From Asanoa sp040676615 (lineage in GTDB: Bacteria > Actinomycetota > Actinomycetes > Mycobacteriales > Micromonosporaceae): 64,000 nucleotides of DNA. The stretch is from positions 1 through 64,000 of the forward strand of contig NZ_JBFAPI010000023.1 of assembly GCF_040676615.1 (NCBI RefSeq), given 5' to 3'. The notes under the pieces were generated by a model. The model was not told the origin of the DNA. It was given only the letters and a program-made list of their open reading frames with translations, and ran no database searches. The position numbers and the translations under genes are program-made. Below are positions 15,554 to 23,400 of this stretch, piece by piece (the first letter of the stretch is position 1; each line of letters starts with the position of its first letter).

Positions 15554-16014
15554 CTGGCCAACCCGCAGGCGAGCAAGGCGACGGCAACGGTCAGAAGGTC
15601 TTCCGTCACGGCCGCCGTGAACGCGGTGGCCTTCTCCGTGCCGGCCCAGCGCCGCCAGGTCGCGCCCGCGTAGCTGCCGACGACCGAGCCGGTCACGCCG
15701 GCCAGGGCGCCGAGACCGGGGTTGCCGCCCGAGCGCACCGCCAGCGCCGCCCCGGCCAGCGCTCCGGCCGCGATGCGGCTGGTCAGGCCCTGCCGGGACA
15801 GTCGACTCGGGACGGTGGGGAGCTTGTCGCCCACCATCTCCGCCGCGGCGCCGGCGGTCAACAGGACGCGGCCACGGGTGGTCGCCACCCGGTCGAGGAG
15901 GCGGTCGGCCCTGGTCGGCTCGGTGGTCAGGGCGACCGCCGCGAGACCGGTCATGCTGCGGCCGCCGGTGGCCACGCCGACGAGGAACGAACCGGTCAGG
16001 GCTGTCGACTCCAT
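15532..16014 (-). CDS. DUF4126 membrane protein
   Basis: 160 residues, Ala/Gly-rich and hydrophobic, with about four membrane segments: TGSFLVGVATGGRSMTGLAA, SRIAAGALAGAALAV, GVTGSVVGSYAGATWRR and VAVALLACGLA. GRSMTGLAAVAL near the start and RLLTAGAAAEMVGDKLP-like sequence are typical of DUF4126. Function unknown. The stop region overlaps the convergent monooxygenase gene by 22 bases. The ATG at 16014 has no clear ribosome site; a GTG three codons upstream (16023) is possible. Confidence 0.75.
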   Translation of the reverse strand: MESTALTGSFLVGVATGGRSMTGLAAVALTTEPTRADRLLDRVATTRGRVLLTAGAAAEMVGDKLPTVPSRLSRQGLTSRIAAGALAGAALAVRSGGNPGLGALAGVTGSVVGSYAGATWRRWAGTEKATAFTAAVTEDLLTVAVALLACGLASQRGTGS

Positions 16015-16051
16015 GTCGAACACGCTACCGGGGGCGCGACCAGGACATGGG

Positions 16052-16660
16052 CTAGTCGAGGAGGCGCGCGCGGACCGCGTCCAGCAGCGTGGCGTCAATG
16101 CCGCAGTCGGCCAGGTATTTGGCGACTCCGCCGTACGCCCGGTGCAGGTGTTCGATGGTGTTGACCATGACGATCCGCTCCACGCCCGCGGTCAGGGCGT
16201 AGTCGTCGGCGACCTCGTCTTCGGGCACGCCGGCGACCAGCAGGAGCAGTGCGACGAGCACGCCGGTGCGGTCTTTGCCCTCGTGGCAGTGCACGATCAC
16301 GCCGCCGGGCGGTGCCTCGGCCACCGCCCGGAACGCGGCGCCGATCCCGGGGCGGCTGTGGTCGAGCAACGCCGCGTAGCTGTCGGGCACGAGTTCGTAG
16401 TCGTCGTCGCCCAGCAGCGGGACGTGGGCATAGAGCGGGTCACCGGCGAATGGGCTCGGGCGGGCGGCGCACTCCCGGGCCCAGCGAAGGTCGACGATCC
16501 GGCGGACGCCGCCGGCCCGGATCGTGGCGATCGTCTCGGGGGTCAGCCGGTCGTGGTTGTCGGAACGGAGCAGGGCGTCGGGTCGGATCCGCCGGCCGCC
16601 GGTGGTGGCGAGACCGCCGAGGTCGCGCACGTTGGTGCAGTCCGGCCAGTCCAGGATCAC
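16052..16660 (-). CDS. Tyrosine/serine protein phosphatase, PtpB-like
   Basis: 202 residues. The N-terminus CTNVRDLGGLATTGGRRIRP and RSDNHDRLTPETIATI are the conserved opening of the Y_phosphatase3 family, which contains mycobacterial PtpB. The P-loop is VHCHEGKDRTGVLVALLLL, with the catalytic Cys and the Arg of the CX5R motif; the Lys in the loop is typical of phosphatases that can also act on serine or phosphoinositides. No signal peptide is present, so it acts in the cytoplasm or is secreted by another route. It lies 37 bases upstream of the DUF4126 gene on the same strand. Confidence 0.9.
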   Translation of the reverse strand: MILDWPDCTNVRDLGGLATTGGRRIRPDALLRSDNHDRLTPETIATIRAGGVRRIVDLRWARECAARPSPFAGDPLYAHVPLLGDDDYELVPDSYAALLDHSRPGIGAAFRAVAEAPPGGVIVHCHEGKDRTGVLVALLLLVAGVPEDEVADDYALTAGVERIVMVNTIEHLHRAYGGVAKYLADCGIDATLLDAVRARLLD

Positions 16661-16717
16661 GGCCCGGGCTCCTTCCGTGGGGGATCAGCCCTCATGATCT
16701 CCCACGGGAGCAAGTCC

Positions 16718-17395
16718 TCACAACGCGCGACGGTGATGCCGGCGCCGTCCGATCAGGACGGTCGCCGCGATGACCACCGCGGCCAGGCCGGCCAGCACCG
16801 CGAGTCGCGGCGAGGGCGCGGGTCCGGCCGGCGTCGAGGAGGCGACCGGTCGCACGGCAACAGGCGCCGCCGCCGCGGCCAGCTCGGAATCGGCCTGTAC
16901 GAACGGATCGCGGGACTCGTCGACGGGTAGCACCGGCGGCTTGACCGCCCCGGGCCAGTATTGCGCGAGATGCTCGGCGGTCAGCGCGGTGGTCGTCGGC
17001 AGCTGCTGGAGGCCGCCCTTCGCGCTGATCGTGCCGACCCGGTAGGGCGCGAACCAGCCCTGCACGCCGATGATCGTGAACGGGCCCTCGTGCGGGAGCA
17101 CGACCGACACCGCGTAGTGCGCCGGCTCGGTCAGCTTCACGGCCGCGAAGCGGGTCTCGGCGCCCTTCCCGTCGACCAGTCGCAGCCCGACCTCGTCGAG
17201 CACACCCTCGTAGGGGTGGAACCCGTGCTGCAGCACCCACATCCCGACCGTGTAGGTCTGGTTGACGGTGAGTTGTGCCGGCATCGGCTCCAGGACCGTC
17301 GCGGCCCAGCCGCCGGCCTGCGCGGCGCCGGGCGCGGCGATCGCGCCGAGAACCAGAGCGAGAACCGCGACCGCCAGGCGCTTCAGATAGGACAT
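16718..17395 (-). CDS. Exported Ig-like protein with C-terminal membrane anchor
   Basis: 225 residues. A signal peptide (MSYLKRLAVAVLALVLGAIA, ending AAQA) precedes one beta-rich domain of about 120 residues (ATVLEPMPAQLTVNQTYTVG, MWVLQHGFHPYEG, AHYAVSVVLPHEGPFTIIGV) that resembles YtkA-like immunoglobulin folds. An Ala/Pro-rich linker leads to a C-terminal helix (LAVLAGLAAVVIAATVLI) and a basic tail. This is the usual plan of small actinobacterial membrane-anchored proteins linked to metal or envelope functions, but no specific role can be assigned. ATG 17395 has GGAGG eight bases upstream. Confidence 0.7.
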   Translation of the reverse strand: MSYLKRLAVAVLALVLGAIAAPGAAQAGGWAATVLEPMPAQLTVNQTYTVGMWVLQHGFHPYEGVLDEVGLRLVDGKGAETRFAAVKLTEPAHYAVSVVLPHEGPFTIIGVQGWFAPYRVGTISAKGGLQQLPTTTALTAEHLAQYWPGAVKPPVLPVDESRDPFVQADSELAAAAAPVAVRPVASSTPAGPAPSPRLAVLAGLAAVVIAATVLIGRRRHHRRAL

Positions 17396-17431
17396 GTTCG
17401 CCACCTCCGCTGGTGACGAGCCGCCCGTGGG

Positions 17432-18061
17432 TCAGCCGGTTCCCGCCGACTCGGCCCGCAGCGCGTCGAAGCTCAGCGCCGGTCCGGGTAGGACCGTCGT
17501 GACGGCGGCCGACCGCAGCCCGTCCAGCACCACGTCGGCGTGCCGGTGGGCGAGCGCGGCCTCGACGCCGGCCGGCAGCCCGCCGGGCAGCGGCCGGGAC
17601 AGCCGCACCACCAGGGTGCCGAGGTCGCCGACGGTCACGTCGGGTCGCAGCAGCCCGGCCGACTGCGCCGACCGCACCAACCCGTCGAGCAGCGCCCCAC
17701 CCTCGGCGGTCAGGGCCGGATCGGTCTGCGGCACGCTGTCCAGCAATGTCGGGATGACCGCCGCGACGCCGAGGTCGAGCGCCTCGTGCACATACCGGCG
17801 CAGCGCGGCGAACGGGTCGGGCTCGGCGGCGACCGCCGCGCGGACGGCCGCGGTCGCGGCCAGCACCGCTGCCTCGACCACCGCCCGGGCGAGCGCGCTC
17901 CGGTCGGGGAAGTGCCGGTAGAGGGTGGCGATCCCGGTGCCGGCCCGCCGCGCGATCTCGTCCAGCGGTGCGTTCGGCCCGCGCTCGACGAACACCTCGC
18001 GCGCGGCGGCCAGGATCCGCTCCCGGTTGGCGATGGCGTCCCTGCGGGTCACGCGACCCAC
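17432..18061 (-). CDS. TetR family transcriptional regulator
   Basis: 209 residues. The helix-turn-helix is RERILAAAREVFVERGPNAP, then LDEIARRAGTGIATLYRHFP, a textbook TetR motif with TLYRHF recognition helix. The C-terminal part matches the subclass with SLLDS/GLVRSAQ-type helices often seen in regulators of oxidoreductases. GTG 18061 lies directly at a TATAG-like sequence, so the message may be leaderless. It is divergent from the LLM oxidoreductase gene and probably represses it and itself through the pair of sites at 18067-18122. Confidence 0.9.
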   Translation of the reverse strand: MGRVTRRDAIANRERILAAAREVFVERGPNAPLDEIARRAGTGIATLYRHFPDRSALARAVVEAAVLAATAAVRAAVAAEPDPFAALRRYVHEALDLGVAAVIPTLLDSVPQTDPALTAEGGALLDGLVRSAQSAGLLRPDVTVGDLGTLVVRLSRPLPGGLPAGVEAALAHRHADVVLDGLRSAAVTTVLPGPALSFDALRAESAGTG

Positions 18062-18066
18062 TATAC

Positions 18067-18122
18067 GGAGAAAGATCCTCCAGAAATGGTGGTACGGTCA
18101 ACGAAGCGGAGGAATTTTCTCC
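18067..18122. promoter_or_regulatory. Paired palindromic sites between TetR and LLM genes
   Basis: GGAGAAAGATCCTCC (18067-18081) and GGAGGAATTTTCTCC (18108-18122) are imperfect palindromes; the second is close to the reverse complement of the first. They flank the divergent promoter region, 26 bp apart, and are probable TetR operators. Confidence 0.6.
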
Positions 18123-18141
18123 GGAAGGAGGGAGCGAGCCC

Positions 18142-18999
18142 ATGCGCCTCAGCATCAACATGACCAACGCCGCCTTCCCCGGCCCGCTGGCCCGCGACCT
18201 CGCCGACGTCGCCCGCGCCGCGGACCAGGGCGGCCTCGACACTCTCTGGGTCGGCGACCACCTGATCCAGGCCGAACCCGGCCTCGACCTGACGGAGCCG
18301 GCCGTCGAGGCGTACACCACGCTGGGTTTCCTGGCCGCCACCACCTCGCGGCTGCGCCTGGGCACGATGGTCTCGGCGGTCACCTTCCGCCCGCCAGCAC
18401 TGCTGGTCAAGGCGGTGACCACGCTCGACGTGCTCAGTGGCGGGCGGGCCTGGTTCGGCGTCGGCGCCGGCTACCACGAGGCCGAGGCGGCGATGATGGG
18501 CCTGCCGCTGCCGCCGGCCGCGCACCGGTTCGCGCTGCTCGACGACACCCTGCGGCTCGCGCTGCGGATGTGGTCCGGCGACTCGTCGGCGTTCGACGGC
18601 GCCCGGGTGCGCCTGGACCGGCCGATCGGCAGCCCGCTCCCGCTCACCCGGCCGCACCCGCCGATCCTGGTCGGCGGCATGGGTGAGCAGAAGACGCTGC
18701 GGCTGGTGGCCCGCTACGCACAGGCGTGCAACCTGCCCGACATCCCGGACGGCGGTGCGACCATCCGGCACAAGCTCACCGTGCTCGAGGGGCACTGCGC
18801 CACCGAGCGCACCGACTTCGCCGCGATCGAGAAGACCGTCAGCACCCGGCTGGGCGCCGACGAGACCCCGGAACAGTTCGCCGAGCGGGCCGCCGCGCTG
18901 GCCGGGCTCGGGGTCGGCCACCTCGTGGTGATCGTCCGCGGGCCGTGGACGCCGGCGGCGGTCGAGCGGCTGGCCGCAGCCGGCCGGCTGCTGGCGTGA
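18142..18999 (+). CDS. LLM class F420-dependent oxidoreductase
   Basis: 285 residues, luciferase-like TIM barrel. Recognisable pieces are the first strand RLSINMTNAAFPG, GGLDTLWVGDHLIQ, SRLRLGTMVSAVTFRPPALL, the AWFGVGAGYHEAEAAMMGLP block and the PPILVGGMGEQKTLRLVARY strand. This layout is that of actinobacterial F420-dependent members that oxidise or reduce alcohols, imines or unsaturated compounds. ATG 18142 follows AAGGAGGG. It is divergent from a TetR gene with two apparent operators between them. The substrate is unknown; FMN instead of F420 cannot be excluded. Confidence 0.87.
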   Translation: MRLSINMTNAAFPGPLARDLADVARAADQGGLDTLWVGDHLIQAEPGLDLTEPAVEAYTTLGFLAATTSRLRLGTMVSAVTFRPPALLVKAVTTLDVLSGGRAWFGVGAGYHEAEAAMMGLPLPPAAHRFALLDDTLRLALRMWSGDSSAFDGARVRLDRPIGSPLPLTRPHPPILVGGMGEQKTLRLVARYAQACNLPDIPDGGATIRHKLTVLEGHCATERTDFAAIEKTVSTRLGADETPEQFAERAAALAGLGVGHLVVIVRGPWTPAAVERLAAAGRLLA

Positions 19000-19016
19000 C
19001 GGCCGGCACCGTCACG
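18995..19016 (+). terminator. Short hairpin with T-rich tail
   Basis: CGTGACGG, loop CCGGCA, CCGTCACG, followed by TTTC. It begins inside the stop codon of the LLM gene and ends 29 bases before the next start. Confidence 0.55.
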
Positions 19017-19045
19017 TTTCACCGGGGCTGTCTCGTCGTCAGGGC

Positions 19046-19816
19046 ATGCGCGTACTCGTTATCGGCGGCTCCGGTGTGGTCGGGCGACCCACCGCGAGCG
19101 CCCTACAGCAGCGCGGCCACCAGGTCGCGGTCCTGACCCGCGGCGGCACTGCCGGGCCGCCCGGCACCGAGGCACTCCGCGGTGACCTGACCACCGGCGC
19201 CGGCCTCGAGACGGCACTCGCCGGCGTGGACTGCGTGGTCGACTGCGCCAACATCACGACCCTCTCCAAGGCCGCGGCCGTGCGCTATTTCACCGACACC
19301 ACCACCCGGCTCGGGCGGCTCGCCGAGGCCGCCGGCGTCAAGCACCGCGTGGTGCTGAGCATCGTCGGCATCGACAAGATTCCGTACGGCTACTACATCG
19401 CCAAGCTGGCGCAGGAGAAGGCCGTTCTCGACGGCCCGGTCCCGGCCACCATCCTGCGGGCCACCCAGTTCCACGAGTTCGCCGGCCAGGTGATGGCACA
19501 GTCGACCTTCGGCCGGTTCGCGTTCGTGCCGAAGGCCGTGACCCAGCCGATCGCGGCCGGCGAAGTGGGCCTCGCGCTCGCCGAGGTGGTCGACGACGGC
19601 CCGCGCGGTCGCGTGCCGGACATCGGCGGCCCGCGCGTCGAGCACCTGCCCGACCTGGCCCGCCAACTGGTCCGGCATCGCGGCGAGCGGAAGACCGTGA
19701 TCGGGGTACGGCTGCCCGGTAAGGCCGGCAAGGGGATGAACGGCCCGGACCAGCTGCCGGGCCCCGGCTCGGTCCTGCGCGGCCCGACCTTCACCGACTG
19801 GCTCGCGAGCCAGTAG
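19046..19816 (+). CDS. NAD(P)-binding NmrA-like/SDR protein
   Basis: 256 residues. The glycine motif is RVLVIGGSGVVGRPTASALQ with an NADP-like HQVAVLTRGG continuation; the middle has VVDCANITTLSK and later LRATQFHEFAGQVMA, typical of atypical SDR proteins of the NmrA/HSCARG group that lack the classical Tyr-Lys pair. They bind NAD(P) as redox sensors or reduce quinones and flavonoid-like substrates. The short G/C-rich gap contains the hairpin at 18995, so co-transcription with the LLM gene is uncertain. The ATG has only a weak AGGG upstream. Confidence 0.85.
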   Translation: MRVLVIGGSGVVGRPTASALQQRGHQVAVLTRGGTAGPPGTEALRGDLTTGAGLETALAGVDCVVDCANITTLSKAAAVRYFTDTTTRLGRLAEAAGVKHRVVLSIVGIDKIPYGYYIAKLAQEKAVLDGPVPATILRATQFHEFAGQVMAQSTFGRFAFVPKAVTQPIAAGEVGLALAEVVDDGPRGRVPDIGGPRVEHLPDLARQLVRHRGERKTVIGVRLPGKAGKGMNGPDQLPGPGSVLRGPTFTDWLASQ

Positions 19817-19839
19817 CGCTTGGTCGGGCCGGCGCGCGG

Positions 19840-20787
19840 CTACGAAGCTGGTACTAGCAGCGTCTTGCCCACGGTGGAGCGTGCCTCGATGGCGGCGTGT
19901 GCGTCGGCGGCACGCTCCAGCGGGAAGCGCTGGCCGATCACCGGGCGGAGTCGGCCCTCGGCCGCGAGGCGCAGTGCCTCGGCGGTCAGGGCGCGCAACT
20001 GCTCGGGTGTGCCGCCCGCGCCGCGGATCAGGGTGACGCCGCGGGCGGCGGCCTGCTCGTCGGTGACGTCCGACCAGGCGCCGCTGGACAGGCCGTAGCT
20101 GACCATCCGGCCGCCGCGGTCGAGCAGGTCGAACGCCGCGCGCGCGACCGTGCCGCCGACGCCGTCGAAGACCACGTCGAGCGGGCCGACACCGGCCGAC
20201 CACCCGTCGACCGTGTAGTCGACCGCCCGGTCCGCGCCGACATCCAGGACCAGGTCGAGCTTGGCGCTGCCGGCCGCGCCGGTCACCGTCGCACCGGCCG
20301 CCTTCGCCAACTGCACCAGCAGCGTGCCGACGCCGCCGGCGGCCGCCTCGACCAGGACCCGCTCGCCGGGCTTGGGCGCGGCCGCGCCGAGCAGCAGCAG
20401 CGCGGTGCGGCCGTCGGCGAGCAACGCCACCGCAGTGTCCAGGTCGACGCCGTCGGGCACCGGCACGAGGCCGGCCGCGTCGACCGCGGCCCGCGCGGCG
20501 TAGCCGCCCGAGCCGCCGGTCGAGGTGACCACCCGGGTGCCGACCAGCGCGGTGGACACCCCGTCGCCGACCGCGCTGACCACCCCGCCCACGCCGTTGC
20601 CGGGGACCATAGGGAACTCGCCCTTGAACGGCCCGAACCCGCTGGCCCGGAACATCGTCTCGACGAAGGTGATGTTGGCGTAGGCCACGTCGACCAGGAC
20701 CTGGCCGGGACCGGGGACCGGATCCGGGGCCTCGCCGGGCACCAGCACCGACGGGTCACCGAACCGGGTCAGCCATACGACTCGCAT
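19840..20787 (-). CDS. Zinc-free MDR quinone oxidoreductase under a SoxR-type promoter
   Basis: 315 residues, medium-chain dehydrogenase/reductase fold without catalytic or structural zinc cysteines, as in NADPH:quinone reductases. N-terminal GroES-like domain contains GQVLVDVAYANITFVETMFR and FPMVPGNGVGGVVSAVGDGV; the NADP fold has VLVEAAAGGVGTLLVQLAKA. It probably reduces quinones with NADPH. A perfect SoxR-type box lies 15 bases upstream of ATG 20787. In Streptomyces coelicolor a quinone reductase-like gene belongs to the SoxR regulon, so the context agrees. The mRNA is likely to have almost no leader. Confidence 0.9.
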   Translation of the reverse strand: MRVVWLTRFGDPSVLVPGEAPDPVPGPGQVLVDVAYANITFVETMFRASGFGPFKGEFPMVPGNGVGGVVSAVGDGVSTALVGTRVVTSTGGSGGYAARAAVDAAGLVPVPDGVDLDTAVALLADGRTALLLLGAAAPKPGERVLVEAAAGGVGTLLVQLAKAAGATVTGAAGSAKLDLVLDVGADRAVDYTVDGWSAGVGPLDVVFDGVGGTVARAAFDLLDRGGRMVSYGLSSGAWSDVTDEQAAARGVTLIRGAGGTPEQLRALTAEALRLAAEGRLRPVIGQRFPLERAADAHAAIEARSTVGKTLLVPAS

Positions 20788-20802
20788 ACGACGAAGGATC
20801 AC

Positions 20803-20822
20803 ACCTCAACCGAGGTTGAGGT
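20803..20822 (-). promoter_or_regulatory. SoxR-type box overlapping a TTGACC -35 element
   Basis: ACCTCAACC-TC-GGTTGAGGT on the minus strand, a perfect 9-2-9 palindrome, with TTGACC overlapping its edge and a 19-bp spacer. Same geometry and same distance to the start codon as the box at 7415-7434. It also overlaps the last base of the trmO stop codon. Confidence 0.85.
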
Positions 20823-21226
20823 CAACGTTCGGAGATCCCACCGAGGACGGGCTTGACGTCGAGGATCGGCGTACCGTCGAGGGCTTCCAGGTTGTTGACC
20901 TTGATCCGTGCGCCGTCGACCGACAGCACGGTGACGCGGTGCAGGCCGATCGGGTTGGGCCGGTCCGGCGAGCGGGTGCTGAACACGCCGGTCAGCGGCC
21001 GGTCGGCGGCGCCGCGCGGGCGCACCGCAAGCACGTCGCGCGCCGCCCGGTCGAACCAGGTGAGCAGCAGCACCTCCTGGCCCGGCGCGAGGTCGGCGAG
21101 CGCGGCGGCGACCGACGGGTCGAACTCGAGCCAGGCGTCCGGGCCGCCCTCGTCGCCCTGCTTCGGCGCCGCCGCCGCGTCGGTGAGCGGCGAGCGGACG
21201 ACCCCGACCGGTGAGATCTCAAACAT
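20822..21226 (-). CDS. trmO: tRNA (N6-threonylcarbamoyladenosine37-N6)-methyltransferase TrmO
   Basis: 134 residues, a single TsaA/UPF0066 domain. The signature FSTRSPDRPNPIGLHRVTVL forms the S-adenosylmethionine-binding barrel of this class VIII methyltransferase, and AWLEFDPSVAAAL plus VLLLTWFDRAARDVL are the usual flanking blocks. The enzyme methylates t6A37 of tRNAs that read ACY codons. It overlaps the end of the ECF sigma factor gene by eight bases, which suggests read-through from that operon, although the jobs are unrelated. E. coli TrmO has an additional C-terminal domain; this short form is common in actinobacteria and archaea. Confidence 0.88.
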   Translation of the reverse strand: MFEISPVGVVRSPLTDAAAAPKQGDEGGPDAWLEFDPSVAAALADLAPGQEVLLLTWFDRAARDVLAVRPRGAADRPLTGVFSTRSPDRPNPIGLHRVTVLSVDGARIKVNNLEALDGTPILDVKPVLGGISER

Positions 21227-22466
21227 CCAGCGACTCTAGGCGACGGGTGAGATACGCGCGTTCCGGGTCGTTGCCGACCAGCGCGAGCGCGGCCCGGTAG
21301 GCCTCGGCCGCCTCGGCAGGGCGGCCCAGCCGGCGCAGCAGGTCGGCCCGGGCCGCCGGCAGCAGGTGGTAGGCGGCCAGGCGCCGGTCGGCGGTCAGCG
21401 CGTCGAGCAGGTGTAGGCCGGCGGCCGGACCGTCCACCATGGCCACCGCGACGGCGCGGTTGAGGTCGACCAGCGGCGAGGGCGCCACCGTGCGGAGCAC
21501 GTCGTAGAGGGCGACCACCTGCGGCCAGTCGGTGGTCGCGACCGAGGCCGCGTCGTCGTGCACGGCGGCGATCGCGGCCTGCAGCGCGTAGGGACCGGGC
21601 GGGCCGCCGGTCAGCGCCTCGACCACCAACTGCCGGCCTTCCGCGATCTTGTCGGGTGTCCACAGCGACCGGTCCTGCTCGTCGAGCAGCACCATGTCGC
21701 CCCGGGCGTCGACCCGGGCCGGGCGGCGCGCGTCGACCAGCAGCATCAGCGCGAGCAGGCCGGTCACCTCGCGCTCGGCCGGCAGCAACCGGTGCAGGAT
21801 GCGAGCGAGCCGGATGGCCTCGTCGGCCAGGTCGCCGCGGACGAGCAGCGCGCCGGCGGTCGTCGCGTACCCCTCGGTGAAGATCAGGTAGACCACGTGG
21901 AGTACCGCCGGGAGCCGGTCGGGCAGTTCGGCCGCGGACGGCACCCGGAACGGGATCCGGGCCTCGCGGATCTTGCGCTTGGCCCGCACCACCCGCTGCG
22001 CCATCGTCGCCGGCGGCACCAGGAACGCCCGCGCCGCCTCCGGCGTGGTCAACCCGGCCAGGCAGGTGAGGGTCAGCGCGAGTTGCGCGTCGAGGCCGAG
22101 CGACGGGTGGCAGCAGGTGAAGAACAGCCGCAGCCGCTCGTCGGGCTCGTCGCCGCTCCACACCGGATCGACCGGCGGCGGCGTGTCGCGCCGGTCGGCC
22201 TCGACCTGGAGCAGGGCCAGTTTCGCGGCGAACACCTTGTCGCGGCGGAGCAGGTCGACCGCCCGGTGGCGGGCCACGGTGAGCAGCCACGCCCCCGGGC
22301 GGTCGGGAACACCGTCTTTCGGCCAACGGGCCACGGCGGACGCGACGGCGTCGGCCGCGACCTCTTCGGCCAGATCGAGGTCGCCCAGGGTACGGACGAG
22401 CGTCGCCAACAGCCGGCCCCACTCCTCGCGGAACACGGCCTCGACGGATGGACTGCCCGTACCCAT
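21219..22466 (-). CDS. ECF42-group RNA polymerase sigma factor with C-terminal TPR extension
   Basis: 415 residues, about twice the size of a minimal ECF factor. Sigma-2 is in the first 90 residues (VFREEWGRLLATLVRTLGDL, GAWLLTVARHRAVDLLRRDK), sigma-4 around 130-190 (LTLTCLAGLTTPEAARAFLV, MAQRVVRAKRKIREARIPF). The rest is a helical tetratricopeptide-like extension (RLGRPAEAAEAYRAALALVG near the end) that in this group is needed for activity. The gene follows a DGPF-protein gene by nine bases, the defining context of ECF42. No anti-sigma factor gene is present, as expected for the group. Confidence 0.92.
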   Translation of the reverse strand: MGTGSPSVEAVFREEWGRLLATLVRTLGDLDLAEEVAADAVASAVARWPKDGVPDRPGAWLLTVARHRAVDLLRRDKVFAAKLALLQVEADRRDTPPPVDPVWSGDEPDERLRLFFTCCHPSLGLDAQLALTLTCLAGLTTPEAARAFLVPPATMAQRVVRAKRKIREARIPFRVPSAAELPDRLPAVLHVVYLIFTEGYATTAGALLVRGDLADEAIRLARILHRLLPAEREVTGLLALMLLVDARRPARVDARGDMVLLDEQDRSLWTPDKIAEGRQLVVEALTGGPPGPYALQAAIAAVHDDAASVATTDWPQVVALYDVLRTVAPSPLVDLNRAVAVAMVDGPAAGLHLLDALTADRRLAAYHLLPAARADLLRRLGRPAEAAEAYRAALALVGNDPERAYLTRRLESLDV

Positions 22467-22475
22467 GACGGCTCG

Positions 22476-22826
22476 CTACTCGCCGAACTCCATGATCGGC
22501 CGCACCTCGACGGACCCGTACTTCGAACCGGGGCACCGCTCGGCCCACTCGATCGCGGCGTCCAGGTCGGGCACGTCGATCAGGTAGTAGCCGCCGAGCA
22601 CCTCACGGGTCTCGGCGAACGGCCCGTCGGTGACCGTCCGCTGACCGTCCTGGACGCGCACGGTGGTCGCGGTCGTCGACTCCTGCAGCGCGTCGCCGCC
22701 CTTGGAGACGCCGGCCTTCTGGATCGCCTCGGAGTAGGCCCAGTATTCGTTCATCACCTTCTCCGCTTCGGCCGGGTCGGGCGTGCCCCGGTTCTCCTCG
22801 CTGTAGATCAGCAACAGGTAGCGCAT
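22476..22826 (-). CDS. DGPF/YCII-related protein, ECF42 partner
   Basis: 116 residues. MRYLLLIYSEENRG opens the YCII-like ferredoxin fold, and TVTDGPFAETREVLGGYYLI contains the eponymous DGPF motif. These small proteins are the conserved neighbours and main targets of ECF42 sigma factors; their biochemical role is unknown. ATG 22826 follows GAGGGAGAA. It is the first gene of an apparent operon with the sigma factor and trmO, and is preceded by an ECF42-type promoter. Confidence 0.92.
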   Translation of the reverse strand: MRYLLLIYSEENRGTPDPAEAEKVMNEYWAYSEAIQKAGVSKGGDALQESTTATTVRVQDGQRTVTDGPFAETREVLGGYYLIDVPDLDAAIEWAERCPGSKYGSVEVRPIMEFGE

Positions 22827-22876
22827 GGGTTTCTCCCTCAGGCATGCAGTGGTCGGTGACCACCTCTCATCCTGAC

Positions 22877-22902
22877 GACGTACGACTTCGCCGCAATCGA
22901 CA
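22877..22902 (-). promoter_or_regulatory. ECF42-type promoter
   Basis: On the minus strand TGTCGA (22902-22897), 16 bp, CGTC (22880-22877), about 50 bases upstream of the DGPF gene. This fits the published ECF42 target motif of TGTCGA at -35 and CGA/TC at -10, as I remember it. A second CGTC follows immediately, so the spacer could be 19. Confidence 0.7.
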
Positions 22903-22955
22903 TCAGGTCTCGGATTTTTTTCAGCGGCGCCGCGGATGATGTCGCCGCGCTCTGG

Positions 22956-23390
22956 TTAGTGCGGCGTGGCTTTCGTCGTGCTGTGCGGCGGCTGTGGATC
23001 CAGTTCCTGGAAGAGGGTGATGTGCAGGTCGCCCGGTGCGTCGAGGCGCGCGTTCAGCGACCGCCACGGCGTCTGCGTCGGCGGTGCCACGGGCACCGCG
23101 CCGGCGTCGACCAGCGCGGCCGTGTCGCTCGTGGTGTCGTCGACCTCGAACGCGATCCGGAACCGCGGCGCCACCGGGTGACCGACCTCGACCTCGTCGA
23201 TGAAGCGATGGTGCGCCGTGTTGGCGATCTCCAGCGTGGCCCGGCCGGCCTCCAGGATCATCACCCGCTCGTCGCCGCCGCCGCTGAACGCCGCTTCCTC
23301 GGTGAGCCCGAGCGCGTCCCGGAAGAACGCCACCGCGGCGTCGTAGTCGTCGACCTGGACCACCAACCGCATCTGCCTGACCTCTGCCAT
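22956..23390 (-). CDS. VOC superfamily (glyoxalase-like) protein
   Basis: 144 residues with two beta-alpha-beta-beta-beta halves: RLVVQVDDYDAAVAFFRDAL and, in the second half, FEVDDTTSDTAALVDAGAVP followed by WRSLNARLDAPGDLHITLFQ. Acidic and histidine residues at usual metal positions are only partly conserved, so it may be a binding protein rather than an enzyme. It begins 10 bases after the stop of the dehydrogenase gene on the same strand and is probably co-transcribed. No ribosome site precedes the ATG. Confidence 0.85.
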   Translation of the reverse strand: MAEVRQMRLVVQVDDYDAAVAFFRDALGLTEEAAFSGGGDERVMILEAGRATLEIANTAHHRFIDEVEVGHPVAPRFRIAFEVDDTTSDTAALVDAGAVPVAPPTQTPWRSLNARLDAPGDLHITLFQELDPQPPHSTTKATPH

Positions 23391-23400
23391 GCGAGGAAGG

